A stretch of DNA of 64,000 bases. Source: Nocardioides abyssi. Its GTDB lineage: Bacteria > Actinomycetota > Actinomycetes > Propionibacteriales > Nocardioidaceae. Shown piece by piece: positions 52,933-62,223 of the stretch. Location: the NCBI RefSeq assembly GCF_030412915.1, contig NZ_JAUHJR010000001.1, positions 372,001 to 436,000 of the forward strand, written 5' to 3'. How positions within the stretch are numbered: position 1 is the first letter of the stretch; each line of letters begins with the position of its first letter. Below the pieces are notes generated by a model. That model was not told the DNA's origin, did not search any database, and worked only from the letters and a program-made list of their open reading frames with translations. The translations under genes and the position numbers were made by a program.

Positions 52933-53580
52933 TCAGACGGTCTCGGGGAACGTCACGCCGGTGTTGGCGTGGCAGCGGTAGCCGTTCGGGTTCTTCGCGA
53001 GGTACTGCTGGTGGACGTCCTCGGCGTAGTAGTACGTCGGGACCTCGCGGATCTCGGTCGTGATCTCGCCCAGCCCGCGGCGGCGCAGCTCGGCTCCGTA
53101 GACCTCGGTCAGCTCGCGGGCGACCTGCTCCTGCTCGGGGCTCGTGAAGTAGAGCGCGGAGCGGTACTGCGTGCCGACGTCGTTGCCCTGGCGCATGCCC
53201 TGGGTCGGGTCGTGCACCTCGAAGAACCTCTTCACCAGGTCGGCGTAGGAGACGACGGTGGGGTCGAAGACGACGCGGACGGCCTCGGTGTGGTTGGTGG
53301 CACCGGAGCAGACCTCCTCGTACGACGGGTGCGAGGTCGTGCCGCCGGCGTACCCGACCGACGTGGACCACACGCCGGGCATCTGCCAGTAGAGCTCCTC
53401 GGCGCCCCAGAAGCAGCCGAGGCCGAAGACCGCCACCTCCATGCCCGCGGGCGCCTCGTCGGTGACGACGGGGGTGCCGAGCACGAGGTGCCGGTCGGTC
53501 AGGTTGAACCACCGCTCGGTGCGGCCGGGCAGCGTCTCCTCGGGGGCGACGAGCTGGGTCTGCTTGCGGGCGAAGAACAC
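52933..53580 (-). CDS. msrA: Peptide-methionine (S)-S-oxide reductase MsrA
   Basis: 215 residues. Catalytic Cys56 in GLGCFWGAEE, GYAGGTTSHPSYEEVCSGAT, HTEAVRVVFDP and FFEVHDPTQGMRQGNDVGTQ are all MsrA signatures. The 45-residue N-terminal extension (ARKQTQLVAPEETLPGR...) is common in actinobacteria. Reaction: reduces methionine-S-sulfoxide. GTG start with AGGAGG 7 nt upstream. It complements msrB at 3.5 kb. Divergent from metB. Confidence 0.97.
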   Translation of the reverse strand: MFFARKQTQLVAPEETLPGRTERWFNLTDRHLVLGTPVVTDEAPAGMEVAVFGLGCFWGAEELYWQMPGVWSTSVGYAGGTTSHPSYEEVCSGATNHTEAVRVVFDPTVVSYADLVKRFFEVHDPTQGMRQGNDVGTQYRSALYFTSPEQEQVARELTEVYGAELRRRGLGEITTEIREVPTYYYAEDVHQQYLAKNPNGYRCHANTGVTFPETV

Positions 53581-53688
53581 GGGCTACCTCCTGCTGGGTC
53601 CATCCATCCTGGCACCGGGTCCAACACCGTCCGGGGCCCGGACGTTCCCGCAGCGTTGGGTGTCCCCGGCCGTGGGTAACCTCACGGG

Positions 53689-54873
53689 GTGAGCGAACAG
53701 CAGCACGGACACGAGGCAGGGCAGAAGACCGGGTTCGAGACGCGGGCGATCCACGCGGGCTACGAGCCGGACGCCGCGACCGGGGCGGTCATCCCGCCTA
53801 TCTACGCGACCTCGACCTACAAGCAGGACGGCGTCGGCGGGCTGCGCGGCGGCTACGAGTACAGCCGCTCGGCCAACCCCACCCGCACCGCCCTCGAGGG
53901 CAACATCGCGGCCCTGGAGGAGGGGGAGCGCGGCTTCGCGTTCGCCTCCGGCCTCGCCGCGGAGGACACCCTCGTGCGGGCGCTGTGCCGGCCGGGCGAC
54001 CACGTGGTCGTGCCCGACGACGCGTACGGCGGCACCTACCGCCTCTTCGACAAGGTCGAGAAGGCCTGGGGCCTCGAGCACAGCTCGGCCGCGGTCTCCG
54101 ACGTCGACGCGGTCCGCGCGGCGATCCGCCCCGGCACGACGAAGCTGGTCTGGGTCGAGACCCCGACCAACCCGCTGCTCAACATCGCCGACATCGAGGC
54201 GCTGGCCGCCGTGGCCCACGACGCGGGCGCGCTGCTCGTCGTCGACAACACCTTCGCGTCGCCGTACCTCCAGCAGCCGCTCACCCTCGGCGCCGACGTC
54301 GTCGTGCATTCGACGACGAAGTACTGCGGCGGCCACTCCGACGTGGTCGGCGGCGCGCTCGTCGTCCGCGACCTCGAGGTCGCGGACAAGGTCGCCTTCC
54401 ACCAGAACTCCATGGGCGCGGTCGCCGGGCCGTTCGACTCCTGGCTGGTGCTGCGCGGCCTCAAGACCCTCGCGGTGCGCATGGACCGTCACTGCGACAA
54501 CGCCGAGCGGGTCGTGGAGTTCCTCGCCGCCCACCCCGACGTCAGCCAGGTCATCTACCCCGGCCTCGAGGAGCACCCCGGCCACGCGGTCGCCAGCCGC
54601 CAGATGAAGCGGTACGGCGGCATGGTGTCGTTCCGCGTCAAGGGTGGCGAGCAGCAGGCGCTCGGCGTGTGCGAGCGGGCCGAGGTCTTCACCCTCGGTG
54701 AGTCCCTGGGCGGCGTCGAGTCGCTGATCGAGCACCCGGGCCGGATGACCCACGCGAGCGTCGCGGGCACCGACCTGGAGGTGCCGGCGGACCTGGTGCG
54801 GCTCAGCGTCGGCATCGAGACCGCCGACGACCTCATCGCCGACCTCGACCGCGCCCTCGGCGCACGCGGCTAG
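53689..54873 (+). CDS. metB: Cystathionine gamma-synthase / gamma-lyase (Cys/Met PLP family)
   Basis: 394 residues; GTG 6 nt after TAACCT (53677-53682). GFETRAIHAGYEPDAATGAV at the start, YEYSRSANPTRTALEGNIAA, VVDNTFASPYLQQPL, and PLP Lys211 in HSTTKYCGGHSDVVGG. Ends SVGIETADDLIADLDRALGA. Synthase or lyase activity cannot be told from sequence alone. The gene order metB - ... - greA - DUF4307 - mca and a cbs gene earlier in the window match mycobacteria (Rv1079, Rv1077). Confidence 0.94.
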   Translation: MSEQQHGHEAGQKTGFETRAIHAGYEPDAATGAVIPPIYATSTYKQDGVGGLRGGYEYSRSANPTRTALEGNIAALEEGERGFAFASGLAAEDTLVRALCRPGDHVVVPDDAYGGTYRLFDKVEKAWGLEHSSAAVSDVDAVRAAIRPGTTKLVWVETPTNPLLNIADIEALAAVAHDAGALLVVDNTFASPYLQQPLTLGADVVVHSTTKYCGGHSDVVGGALVVRDLEVADKVAFHQNSMGAVAGPFDSWLVLRGLKTLAVRMDRHCDNAERVVEFLAAHPDVSQVIYPGLEEHPGHAVASRQMKRYGGMVSFRVKGGEQQALGVCERAEVFTLGESLGGVESLIEHPGRMTHASVAGTDLEVPADLVRLSVGIETADDLIADLDRALGARG

Positions 54874-54880
54874 GACCCCG

Positions 54881-56215
54881 GTGGACGAGCAGCCCGGGCA
54901 GGGCGCGGGCACCGGTCCCGCGGAGCAGGAGCACCGACGACGGCTGGCGCTGCGGCTGCCGCGCATCGCCGAGGACGACGACGGCCTGGCCGGGCGGCTG
55001 GCCCACCAGTGGGCGCAGATGCGCGAGGACCGCCGCCCGGCGCCGGCCCCCATCCCGACGGGGCCGTCGAACTTCTCCCGCGCGCAGGTCCCGTGGGGTG
55101 TCGACCTCGCGGCGGCCTGGGCCTGGCGGCTGATCGTCATCTGTGTGGCCGGCTACGGCCTGCTCCAGCTGATCGGGTTCTTCTCGGTCGTCACGATCCC
55201 GCTCGCCGTCGCGCTGCTCGTCTCCGCGCTCGTGCAGCCCCTGGTCTCGGTGCTCGACCGGGCCGGGCTGCCGCGCGGCCTCGCGTCGATCACCGTGGTC
55301 ATCGGCGGCATCGGCCTGGTCGCGCTGCTGCTGACCTTCGCCGGTCAGCAGGTCGCCAACGGCGCGACCGACCTCGCCGACCAGACCGTCAAGGGCCTCG
55401 GCGAGATCAAGAGCTGGCTCAAGACCGGGCCGCTGAACGCCAGCGACAGCCAGATCAACGACTACATCGACGCCGCCCAGCGCACGATCACCGAGAGCAG
55501 CCAGGAGGGTGGCGTCGTCTCGCGGGCCACCGAGGTCGGGAGCGCGGTCACCCACCTCTTCGCCGGGTTCTTCATCGTGCTGTTCGCGACCTACTTCTTC
55601 CTCGCCGACGGCGAGCGGATCTGGGCGTTCCTCGTCCGCATCGCCCCGCGCGCCGCGCGCGAGCACGTCGACAGCTCGGGCCGGGTCGCCTGGATCTCGC
55701 TGACCCAGTTCGTGCGGGCGACGGTGATCGTCGCGCTCGTGGACGCCATCGGCATCTCGATCGTGGCGGCCGTGCTCGGCGTCCCGTTCGTGCTGGCCAT
55801 CGGCGTGCTGGTCTTCCTCGGCTCGTTCGTGCCGATGATCGGTGCGACCATCGCCGGCTCCGTCGCCGTGCTGGTCGCGCTCGTCGACCAGGGCCCGATC
55901 ACGGCGCTGCTGATGCTCGCCGGCGTCATCGTGGTCCAGCAGGTCGAGGGCCACGTGCTCCAGCCGTTCCTGCTCGGCCGCTGGGTCTCGGTCCACCCGC
56001 TCGCGGTCATCGTCGCGATCGCCGGCGGCGTCGTCGTCGCGGGCGTCGCGGGCGCGCTGGTCGCGGTGCCGCTGGCTGCGGCGGGCAACGCCGTCGTCCA
56101 GCACCTGGCGTCCTTCACCGCCCCGGGCGACGACCCGGTGGAGGAGCTCGCCGAGGACTACGAGGAGACCGGCGCGGAGGTCGACGTGCCGGACGACCCT
56201 GGGAGCCCGCTGTGA
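54881..56215 (+). CDS. AI-2E transporter-family (PerM-like) membrane protein
   Basis: 444 residues; GTG start 7 nt after metB. A soluble basic/acidic N terminus (1-70) and about eight membrane helices (from LIVICVAGYGLLQLIGFFSV to VVVAGVAGALVAVPLAAAGN). Family segments: VPLAVALL-like VTIPLAVALLVSALVQPLVS, QFVRATVIVALVDAIGISIV, FVPMIGATIAGSVAVLVALV, QQVEGHVLQPFLLGRWVSVH. Substrate unknown; the family name does not prove AI-2 export. Acidic tail. Overlaps ilvA by 4 nt. Confidence 0.93.
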   Translation: MDEQPGQGAGTGPAEQEHRRRLALRLPRIAEDDDGLAGRLAHQWAQMREDRRPAPAPIPTGPSNFSRAQVPWGVDLAAAWAWRLIVICVAGYGLLQLIGFFSVVTIPLAVALLVSALVQPLVSVLDRAGLPRGLASITVVIGGIGLVALLLTFAGQQVANGATDLADQTVKGLGEIKSWLKTGPLNASDSQINDYIDAAQRTITESSQEGGVVSRATEVGSAVTHLFAGFFIVLFATYFFLADGERIWAFLVRIAPRAAREHVDSSGRVAWISLTQFVRATVIVALVDAIGISIVAAVLGVPFVLAIGVLVFLGSFVPMIGATIAGSVAVLVALVDQGPITALLMLAGVIVVQQVEGHVLQPFLLGRWVSVHPLAVIVAIAGGVVVAGVAGALVAVPLAAAGNAVVQHLASFTAPGDDPVEELAEDYEETGAEVDVPDDPGSPL

Positions 56216-57462
56216 GCCCGTCGACCCCCGCCGATCCGGGCACGCCCGAGCCGCCGATCACGCTGCGCGACGTCGAGGCGGCCCGCGTGCTGCTCGAGGG
56301 GGTCGCGGTCCGCACGCCGATGGAGGAGTCCCGGTGGCTCTCCGACCTCGCGAGCGGGCCGGTGCTGCTCAAGTGCGAGAACCTCCAGCGCACCGGGTCC
56401 TTCAAGACCCGGGGCGCCTACGTGCGCATCGCCCGGCTGACCGACGAGGAGCGCGCCCGCGGGGTGGTCGCCGCCTCGGCCGGCAACCACGCGCAGGGGG
56501 TCGCCCTCGCCGCCCGGATGCTCGGCACCCGCGCGACGGTCTTCATGCCCGAGGGCGCGCCGATCCCCAAGGAGAAGGCCACCCGCGGCTACGGCGCCGA
56601 GGTCGTCTTCGATGGCCGCAACCTCGAGGAGGCGCTGGTGGCCGCCCGGCGCTTCGAGGCCGAGACCGGCGCGGTGCTCATCCACCCCTTCGACCACCCC
56701 GACATCGTCGTCGGCCAGGCCACGGCCGGCCTCGAGGTGCTCGAGCAGGCGCCGGACGTGCGCACGGTGCTGGTCCCCACCGGCGGCGGCGGGCTGCTGG
56801 CCGGCATGGCGCTGGCGATCAAGGCCGCGCGCCCCGACGTGCGCGTCGTCGGCGTGCAGGCGGCCGGCGCGGCGGCGTACCCCGCCTCGCTCGCGCAGGG
56901 CCACCCCGTGCCGCTGGCGGCGATGCGGACGATGGCCGACGGCATCGCGGTCGGCCTGCCGGGGGAGCTGACGTTCGCGGCCGTGCGTGACCACGTCGAC
57001 GAGGTCCGCACCGTCTCCGAGGACTCGCTCTCCCGCGCGCTGCTGGCGCTGGTCGAGCGGGCCAAGATGGTCGTCGAGCCGGCCGGTGCGGCCGCGGTCG
57101 CGGCGCTGCTGGACGACCCGACCGGGTTCGAGACCCCGGCGGTCGCGGTGCTCTCCGGCGGCAACATCGACCCGCTGCTGCTCGGCAAGGTGATCCGCCA
57201 GGGCATGGCGGCGGCCGGGCGGTACGTCAACCTGACCCTCACCATCCCCGACGTCCCCGGCGGCCTCGCCCAGCTGCTCGCCGAGGTCAGCGCCGCAGGG
57301 GCCAACGTGCTCGAGGTCGTCCACGAGCGGATCTCCCCGTCGCTGCACCTCGACGAGGTCGAGGTGCACCTGCAGCTGGAGACCCGCGGCGGTCCGCACA
57401 CCGAGCAGCTGCGCGCGCGGCTCGAGGAGCGCGGCTACCGCGTGGACACGCGCCGCGGCTGA
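56212..57462 (+). CDS. ilvA: Threonine ammonia-lyase
   Basis: 416 residues; GTG start overlapping the transporter stop. PLP domain: Lys65 in GSFKTRGAY, SAGNHAQGVALAARML, PTGGGGLLAGMALAIKAARP. A single C-terminal ACT-like domain (LTLTIPDVPGGLAQLLAEVS, HLDEVEVHLQLETRG) marks the shorter ilvA form. Reaction: threonine to 2-oxobutanoate + NH3, first step of isoleucine synthesis. Followed by a strong terminator. Confidence 0.95.
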   Translation: MSPSTPADPGTPEPPITLRDVEAARVLLEGVAVRTPMEESRWLSDLASGPVLLKCENLQRTGSFKTRGAYVRIARLTDEERARGVVAASAGNHAQGVALAARMLGTRATVFMPEGAPIPKEKATRGYGAEVVFDGRNLEEALVAARRFEAETGAVLIHPFDHPDIVVGQATAGLEVLEQAPDVRTVLVPTGGGGLLAGMALAIKAARPDVRVVGVQAAGAAAYPASLAQGHPVPLAAMRTMADGIAVGLPGELTFAAVRDHVDEVRTVSEDSLSRALLALVERAKMVVEPAGAAAVAALLDDPTGFETPAVAVLSGGNIDPLLLGKVIRQGMAAAGRYVNLTLTIPDVPGGLAQLLAEVSAAGANVLEVVHERISPSLHLDEVEVHLQLETRGGPHTEQLRARLEERGYRVDTRRG

Positions 57463-57496
57463 GCCGGGACAGGCGCACGACAGGTCCACGACGAAC

Positions 57497-57527
57497 GGAC
57501 GCCCCCGGCCGGTGGCCGGGGGCGTCC
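57497..57527. terminator. Perfect bidirectional terminator hairpin
   Basis: 14-bp arms GGACGCCCCCGGCC (57497-57510) and inverse (57514-57527) with a GGT loop, between convergent ilvA and greA. Confidence 0.85.
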
Positions 57528-57547
57528 GCGCGTGCGCTCGGGGTGGG

Positions 57548-58051
57548 TCAGCCGGTGTACGGCGTGGCGTCGACGATGACGACCTCGAGGGTCTTGCCGT
57601 TGGGCGCCTCGTAGGCGACGGTGTCGCCCTTCTTCTTGCCGTTGATGGCCGAGCCGAGCGGCGACTGCGGCGAGTAGACCGTCAGCCCCTCCGGCTCGAT
57701 CTCGCGGGCGCCGAGGAGGAAGGTCTCGATCTCGTCGTCGGCGTCGCCGACGAACTTGTAGGTCACGATCATGCCGGGCTCGACGACGCCGTCGTCGGGA
57801 GGCGTCTCGCCGATCTCGGCGCGGCGCAGCATGTCCTCGAGCTGGCGGATGCGGCCCTCGACGCGGCCCTGCTCCTCGCGGGCGGCGTGGTAGCCGCCGT
57901 TCTCCTTGAGGTCACCCTCGTCGCGGGCGGCGGCAATCCGCTCGATGACCTCCTGCCGGACCGGGCCCTTGAGGTTCTCCAGCTCGGCGGAGAGCTTGTC
58001 GTGGGCGTCCTGGGTCAGCCAGATCGTGCCCTGCTCGGTCGACTGCGTCAT
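57548..58051 (-). CDS. greA: Transcription elongation factor GreA
   Basis: 167 residues. N-terminal coiled coil with IWLTQDAHDKLSAELENLKG and RIAAARDEGDLKENGGYHAA (acidic tip residues D/E present), EEQGRVEGRIRQLEDML, then the C-terminal FKBP-like domain ending YSPQSPLGSAINGKKKGDTV. Stimulates cleavage of backtracked transcripts by RNA polymerase. ATG with AGGAG near 58060. Gene neighbourhood greA - DUF4307 on one strand and mca on the other matches mycobacteria. Confidence 0.97.
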   Translation of the reverse strand: MTQSTEQGTIWLTQDAHDKLSAELENLKGPVRQEVIERIAAARDEGDLKENGGYHAAREEQGRVEGRIRQLEDMLRRAEIGETPPDDGVVEPGMIVTYKFVGDADDEIETFLLGAREIEPEGLTVYSPQSPLGSAINGKKKGDTVAYEAPNGKTLEVVIVDATPYTG

Positions 58052-58308
58052 GGGGAAACTCCTGATGGTGCGTGCGGGTACGGCGGGTGGTACCCGCCTG
58101 GGCGTACGTGGACTCGTCCCGTTCGGGTGGCGTCGAGGGTGTGCTCGTACGCCGCGGCACTGGTGCTGACGCCGTGGGCCGGCGTCTCGGGCCCTCCTCT
58201 GGACGGCCCGGGCGGGACGGTCAGATCGGCCACTGTAACAAGGGGCGGTCTCTTTCGCAGGTCAGCGACGGCCGCCCGGCGGTCGTGGCTGCCGCCCGTC
58301 GCGGCCGG

Positions 58309-58400
58309 GGAGGCTTCGAGACGGTTGCCAGCGCAACCTCCTCGACCACCCGGCCGGTTGAGGAAGGCACGCAGCGCCTGTCTCGAGACCCGGTGACGTG
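58309..58400. repeat. Dispersed repeat family, fifth locus, within the 381-nt gap after greA
   Basis: GGTTGAGGAAGGCACGCAGC, GCCTGTCTCGAGACCCGGTG and ACGTG at 58356-58400 match 20755-20803. An inverse portion GGCTTCGAGACGGTTGCC ... CCTCCTCGACCACC precedes it at 58312-58350. The remainder of the gap 58052-58432 shows no gene. A minus-strand TACAGT (58238-58233) might be the -10 of greA with a leader of about 180 nt. Confidence 0.75.
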
Positions 58401-58432
58401 CCCGGGGCCTTGCGTGGGTCGAGCGGAGGGGG

Positions 58433-58837
58433 TCAGCGGTAGCGGGACTGGCCCTCGGCCCGGCAGCCCACCAGCTCCAGCGCGGTGGCGCGGCGGTCGG
58501 TGCGGACCGACTGCGGCTGGCGGCTGCCCAGCGCCGGGTCGGGGCTGAACTCCCGCTCGCCGACCGTCGTGTGGTCCTCGGCGAAGGCGCGGAGCAGGCA
58601 GTCGGCCTCGACGTCGTCGTCGCGCAGCTGGACGACCACGACGGCGTCGATCGTGTGCTCGTCCACGATCTCGTAGGTCTCCAGGTTGGAGGTGATCTCG
58701 GGCGTCGAGTGCGCCCACGTGGTCCACGCCAGCCAACCCAGGGCGACCGCGGCCAGCAGCGCGCAGGCGACCAGCGCGAGCCGGCGGCGCCAGGGCGCGG
58801 GGGCGCCGTACCGCTGGGCCAGGACGTCGCTGCTCAT
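58433..58837 (-). CDS. DUF4307 single-pass membrane protein
   Basis: 134 residues. Short cytoplasmic start ([20 protein letters not shown]), one membrane helix ([20 protein letters not shown], about 21-40), then an extracytoplasmic domain with [20 protein letters not shown] and [13 protein letters not shown] (two cysteines). The RYG start and the layout fit DUF4307. Found next to mca in most mycothiol-making actinobacteria (Rv1081c position). Function unknown. Confidence 0.9.
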   Translation of the reverse strand: MSSDVLAQRYGAPAPWRRRLALVACALLAAVALGWLAWTTWAHSTPEITSNLETYEIVDEHTIDAVVVVQLRDDDVEADCLLRAFAEDHTTVGEREFSPDPALGSRQPQSVRTDRRATALELVGCRAEGQSRYR

Positions 58838-58893
58838 GGCCCCATGGTGCCACCCGTCCGGTCGCGCGGGGCGGGCGACCTAGGATCGGCCCC

Positions 58894-59802
58894 ATGTCTC
58901 ATGACGGGTCTCACGACGGGCCCCAGCACCCCCGGTCGGGCCTCCGGCTCATGCACGTCCACGCCCACCCCGACGACGAGTCGAGCAAGGGCGCGGCGTC
59001 GACGGCGATGTACGTCGCCCAGGGGGTCGACGTCCACGTCGTCACGTGCACCGGTGGCGAGCGGGGGTCGATCCTCAACCCGAAGATGGACCGCCCCGAC
59101 ATCCTCGCCAACATCACCGAGATCCGCCGCCAGGAGATGGAGCGGGCCCGCGACATCCTCGGCGTGACCCAGGACTGGCTCGGCTTCGTCGACTCCGGCT
59201 GGCCCGAGGGCGACCCGAAGCCGCCGCTGCCGGAGGGCTGCTTCGCGCTCGTCCCGCTCGAGGAGGCGGCCGCGCCGCTGGTCCGGCTGATCCGCGAGCT
59301 CCGCCCGCACGTCGTGACGACGTACGACGAGCGCGGCGGCTACCCGCACCCCGACCACATCCGGTGCCACCAGGTCAGCGTCGAGGCGTTCGCGGCGGCG
59401 GCCGACCCCGAGCGCTACCCCGAGCTGGGCGAGCCCTGGCAGCCGCTGAAGCTCTACTACCACCACGGCTTCAACCGCCCGAAGACCCAGGCGATCCACG
59501 ACGCGATGCTGGCCCACGGGCTGGAGTCGCCCTACGTCGACCGGTTGAAGGACTGGAAGCCCGAGCCGGAGTGGGACGCGCGGATCACCACGCGCGTGCC
59601 CTGCTCGGACTACTTCGGCGTCCGTGACCAGGCGCTGCTGGCCCACGCCACCCAGATCGACCCCGACGGCATGTGGTTCGCGGTCCCGCGGGAGATCCAG
59701 GAGGAGGTGTGGCCCACCGAGGACTTCGAGCTCGTCGTGAGCCACGTCCCCACCGAGCTGCCGGAGAGCGACCTGTTCGCCGGCATCACCGACCCCGCCT
59801 GA
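58894..59802 (+). CDS. mca: Mycothiol S-conjugate amidase
   Basis: 302 residues; ATG 7 nt after TAGGAT (58881-58886). LmbE/PIG-L deacetylase fold: zinc site [13 protein letters not shown] (residues 23-35) and [11 protein letters not shown] (about 150). Mca-specific segments: [53 protein letters not shown]. Reaction: cleaves mycothiol S-conjugates, releasing mercapturic acids for export. Shows that the organism makes mycothiol. Divergent from DUF4307. Confidence 0.96.
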   Translation: MSHDGSHDGPQHPRSGLRLMHVHAHPDDESSKGAASTAMYVAQGVDVHVVTCTGGERGSILNPKMDRPDILANITEIRRQEMERARDILGVTQDWLGFVDSGWPEGDPKPPLPEGCFALVPLEEAAAPLVRLIRELRPHVVTTYDERGGYPHPDHIRCHQVSVEAFAAAADPERYPELGEPWQPLKLYYHHGFNRPKTQAIHDAMLAHGLESPYVDRLKDWKPEPEWDARITTRVPCSDYFGVRDQALLAHATQIDPDGMWFAVPREIQEEVWPTEDFELVVSHVPTELPESDLFAGITDPA

Positions 59803-59806
59803 GAGG

Positions 59807-60136
59807 ATGACCGGCATGGCCCTCGACCTCGTCCCGCTCGTGACCGACGCGCTCGTCCGGGCGGCCGAGCAGGCGCCGAAGCCCGAGGACGTCAAGGCCG
59901 GCTGGCTGGCGTTCGCGATCTTCATCGGTCTCGCCATCGCCGTCGGGCTCCTCGGCTGGAGCCTGGTCCACCGGCTGCGCAACGCGCAGACCTCCGAGGA
60001 CGCCGGCCGCTACGACCCCTCCGACCGCCGGCCGCGGTCCGGCGGGCCCCTCGCGGACGGCGCCCTGGACAGCGACCGGGACGGCGACCAGGGCGGCCCG
60101 GCGTCGCCCGGGTCACCCCGGCCGTCCTCCGACTGA
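59807..60136 (+). CDS. Small single-pass membrane protein downstream of mca
   Basis: 109 residues (ATG 59807; ATG 59816 is possible). One membrane helix (GWLAFAIFIGLAIAVGLLGW) in the middle, preceded by a polar region with EQAPKPEDVKAG and followed by basic HRLRNAQTS and an acidic/Gly/Pro tail. It occupies the place of Rv1083 behind mca in mycobacteria. Starts 4 nt after the mca stop. Function unknown. Confidence 0.8.
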   Translation: MTGMALDLVPLVTDALVRAAEQAPKPEDVKAGWLAFAIFIGLAIAVGLLGWSLVHRLRNAQTSEDAGRYDPSDRRPRSGGPLADGALDSDRDGDQGGPASPGSPRPSSD

Positions 60137-60236
60137 CCGACCCCCCGGTGCCCCACTCGGGCCATTCCCCGGCGCGCCCGGTCGCCGGCCGCCCGAAGCC
60201 GTCGTACGCCGCCGCGGACCTGCCTACCGTCGCCCG

Positions 60237-61144
60237 GTGCACGCTCCTGCCGGTCGCCGCTCGGCCGTCCTCCCCGCCCTCCTCCTGACCCTCGTCTGCC
60301 TCGGAGCGACCCTCCTCAGCACGCCCGGCGCAGCCACGCCCGGTGCCCTCGCGGCCGCGGGCTCGATCACCGCGGCCCGGCCGACCAGCCCGAGCTTCGA
60401 GGTCGCGACGTTCAACCAGCTCGGCAGCCAGCACACGCTGCGGGGGAGCAGGTGGGCCCCGGGCCGCGTCCGCGCGGCGATCACCGCTCGCCTGGTGCAG
60501 CGCCGCGGCGTCGACCTCATCGGCTTCCAGGAGGTCCAGGCCGACCAGCTCGCGGTGCTCCAGCGCAAGCTCGAGGGGTACGCCGTGTGGCCCGGCACCG
60601 CGCTCGGCGGCGGCGGCCTGCGGCTGCAGGTCGCGTGGAAGTCGTGGCTGTTCCGGCTGGTCGACCACGGCAGCATCCGGGCGCCGTTCGACCGCCAGGT
60701 GCGACCGGTCCCGTGGGTGCTCCTCGAGCACCGCGCCACCGGGCGGAGGATCTACGTCGTCGACACCCACCACAGCGCCCGCGGCCTGGAGGACGAGCGC
60801 GACGCCGCCACCCGCAAGGTGGTCCGCCTGGTCGAGCGGCTGCGGGCGACCGGGCGGGCGGTCCTCGTCGTCGGCGACATGAACGAGCACACCGAGGCGT
60901 TCTGCCGGATCGTCGGCCTCACCGACCTGGTGGCGCCCAACGGCGGCGCCGCGTCCTCCCGTCCTCGTGCACCCCGCCGGCGGGCCGGCTGGGCATCGAC
61001 TGGATCTTCGGCGGCGGTCCGCTGACCTTCTCCCGCTACACCGTGCTGGAGGACGGTGCGGTCCGCGCCGCGAGCGACCACCCGCTGGTGCGGGCGACGG
61101 TCACCCTGCCCCCCCGTCGTGGTCCGGGTCACGCCCGAAGGTGA
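60237..61144 (+). pseudogene. Secreted endonuclease/exonuclease/phosphatase (EEP) protein 1, frameshifted
   Basis: GTG start 6 nt after TACCGT (60225-60230). Signal peptide (LPALLLTLVCLGATLL). EEP motifs in the first frame: VATFNQLGSQHT, LIGFQEVQADQL, VVDTHHSARGLE, VVGDMNEHTEAF. After about 60955 this frame turns into Arg-rich nonsense and stops at 61025. The natural continuation (PPAGRLGIDWIFGGG, RAASDHPLVRATVTL) lies in another frame, ending at 61144. The catalytic Asp-His (SDH) is therefore lost from the translated product. A one-base indel or a sequencing error near 60950-60970 explains this. Confidence 0.85.
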
Positions 61145-61186
61145 AGGAACTTGCTGGTCTGGACCGGTCGTGACTACCGTCCCCGG

Positions 61187-62191
61187 ATGCTCCGAGCCAG
61201 CACCGAAGCACGTCCCGCCACGCCCGCCGCCGCCCCGACCGCCGGGTCCCGGCGCGTGGCCGGCCTCGCCGCCGCCGTCGCGCTGACCCTCGCCGGCGGG
61301 CTCCTCCCGGCCGCTGCGTCCGCCTCCGCCGAGCCCCCGACCCCGAGCGCCAGCCCCACCTCGAGCCCGGCTCCCACCCCGAGCCCGACCTCCGGCTCGG
61401 GCTCCGACCCGATCGAGGCGAGCGACCCCGTCGCGCGGCGCTCGCAGGGGTTCCGGTTCAAGATCGGCACCTTCAACGTCCTCGGCAGCCAGCACACGCG
61501 CGGCAGGGGCGGGTTCGCCCCCGGCACCCAGCGCGCCCGCTGGACCGCCGGCGCGATCGCGAAGCGGAAGGTCGACGTCATCGGGCTGCAGGAGGTACAG
61601 CGCGACCAGCTGCGGGTGCTCCGCAACCGGATGCCGCGCTACCGGATCTGGCCCGGCACGAGCCTGGGCAACCAGGGCGTGCGCCTGCAGATCGCCTTCC
61701 GCAAGAAGCGGTTCGCGATGGTCGGCCACGGCCAGGTGATGACGCGCTTCCACCGCCAGACCCGCCCGATCCCGTGGGTCAAGCTGCGCGACCGCCGCAC
61801 CGACCGGCGCTTCTACGTCGTCGACGTCCACAACTCCCCGAAGGGGCTGGAGGGCGAGCGCGACAGCGCGACCAGCAAGCAGGTCCGGCTGGTCAAGCGG
61901 CTGCGGAAGAAGGGCAACCCGGTCTTCCTCACCGCCGACGCCAACGAGAAGCGCGAGTTCTACTGCAAGATGACCGGCCGCACCGACCTGCGGGCCGCCA
62001 ACGGCGGCAAGCCCCGCGCCCGCGGCTGCCACCCGCCGAAGCGCCGGCTGCGCATCGACTGGGTCCTCGGCGGCCGCCGCGTCGTCTTCACCGACTACCG
62101 CGAGGACCGTGGTCCCCGCGTCCGCCGCGCCAGCGACCACGAGCTCGTCCACGCCCGAGTGCGCGTGAAGCCCAAGCCCCGCCGCCGCTGA
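61187..62191 (+). CDS. Secreted EEP-family phosphodiesterase/nuclease 2
   Basis: 334 residues. Promoter TTGCTG (61151-61156) - 18 bp - TACCGT (61175-61180), ATG 6 nt later. Signal peptide (VAGLAAAVALTLAGGLLPAA) then a Ser/Pro/Thr linker (PTPSASPTSSPAPTPSPTSG). EEP active-site order: Asn in GTFNVLGSQHT, Glu in IGLQEVQRDQL, VVDVHNSPKGLE, Asp/Asn in LTADANEKREFY, LRIDWVLGG, and the terminal Asp-His in ASDHELVHA. Intact. Function: hydrolysis of a phosphodiester, possibly DNA or a phospholipid headgroup; unproven. Confidence 0.9.
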   Translation: MLRASTEARPATPAAAPTAGSRRVAGLAAAVALTLAGGLLPAAASASAEPPTPSASPTSSPAPTPSPTSGSGSDPIEASDPVARRSQGFRFKIGTFNVLGSQHTRGRGGFAPGTQRARWTAGAIAKRKVDVIGLQEVQRDQLRVLRNRMPRYRIWPGTSLGNQGVRLQIAFRKKRFAMVGHGQVMTRFHRQTRPIPWVKLRDRRTDRRFYVVDVHNSPKGLEGERDSATSKQVRLVKRLRKKGNPVFLTADANEKREFYCKMTGRTDLRAANGGKPRARGCHPPKRRLRIDWVLGGRRVVFTDYREDRGPRVRRASDHELVHARVRVKPKPRRR

Positions 62192-62223
62192 CCACGGCCC
62201 GCCGGTCCCGGTACCCTGCACCC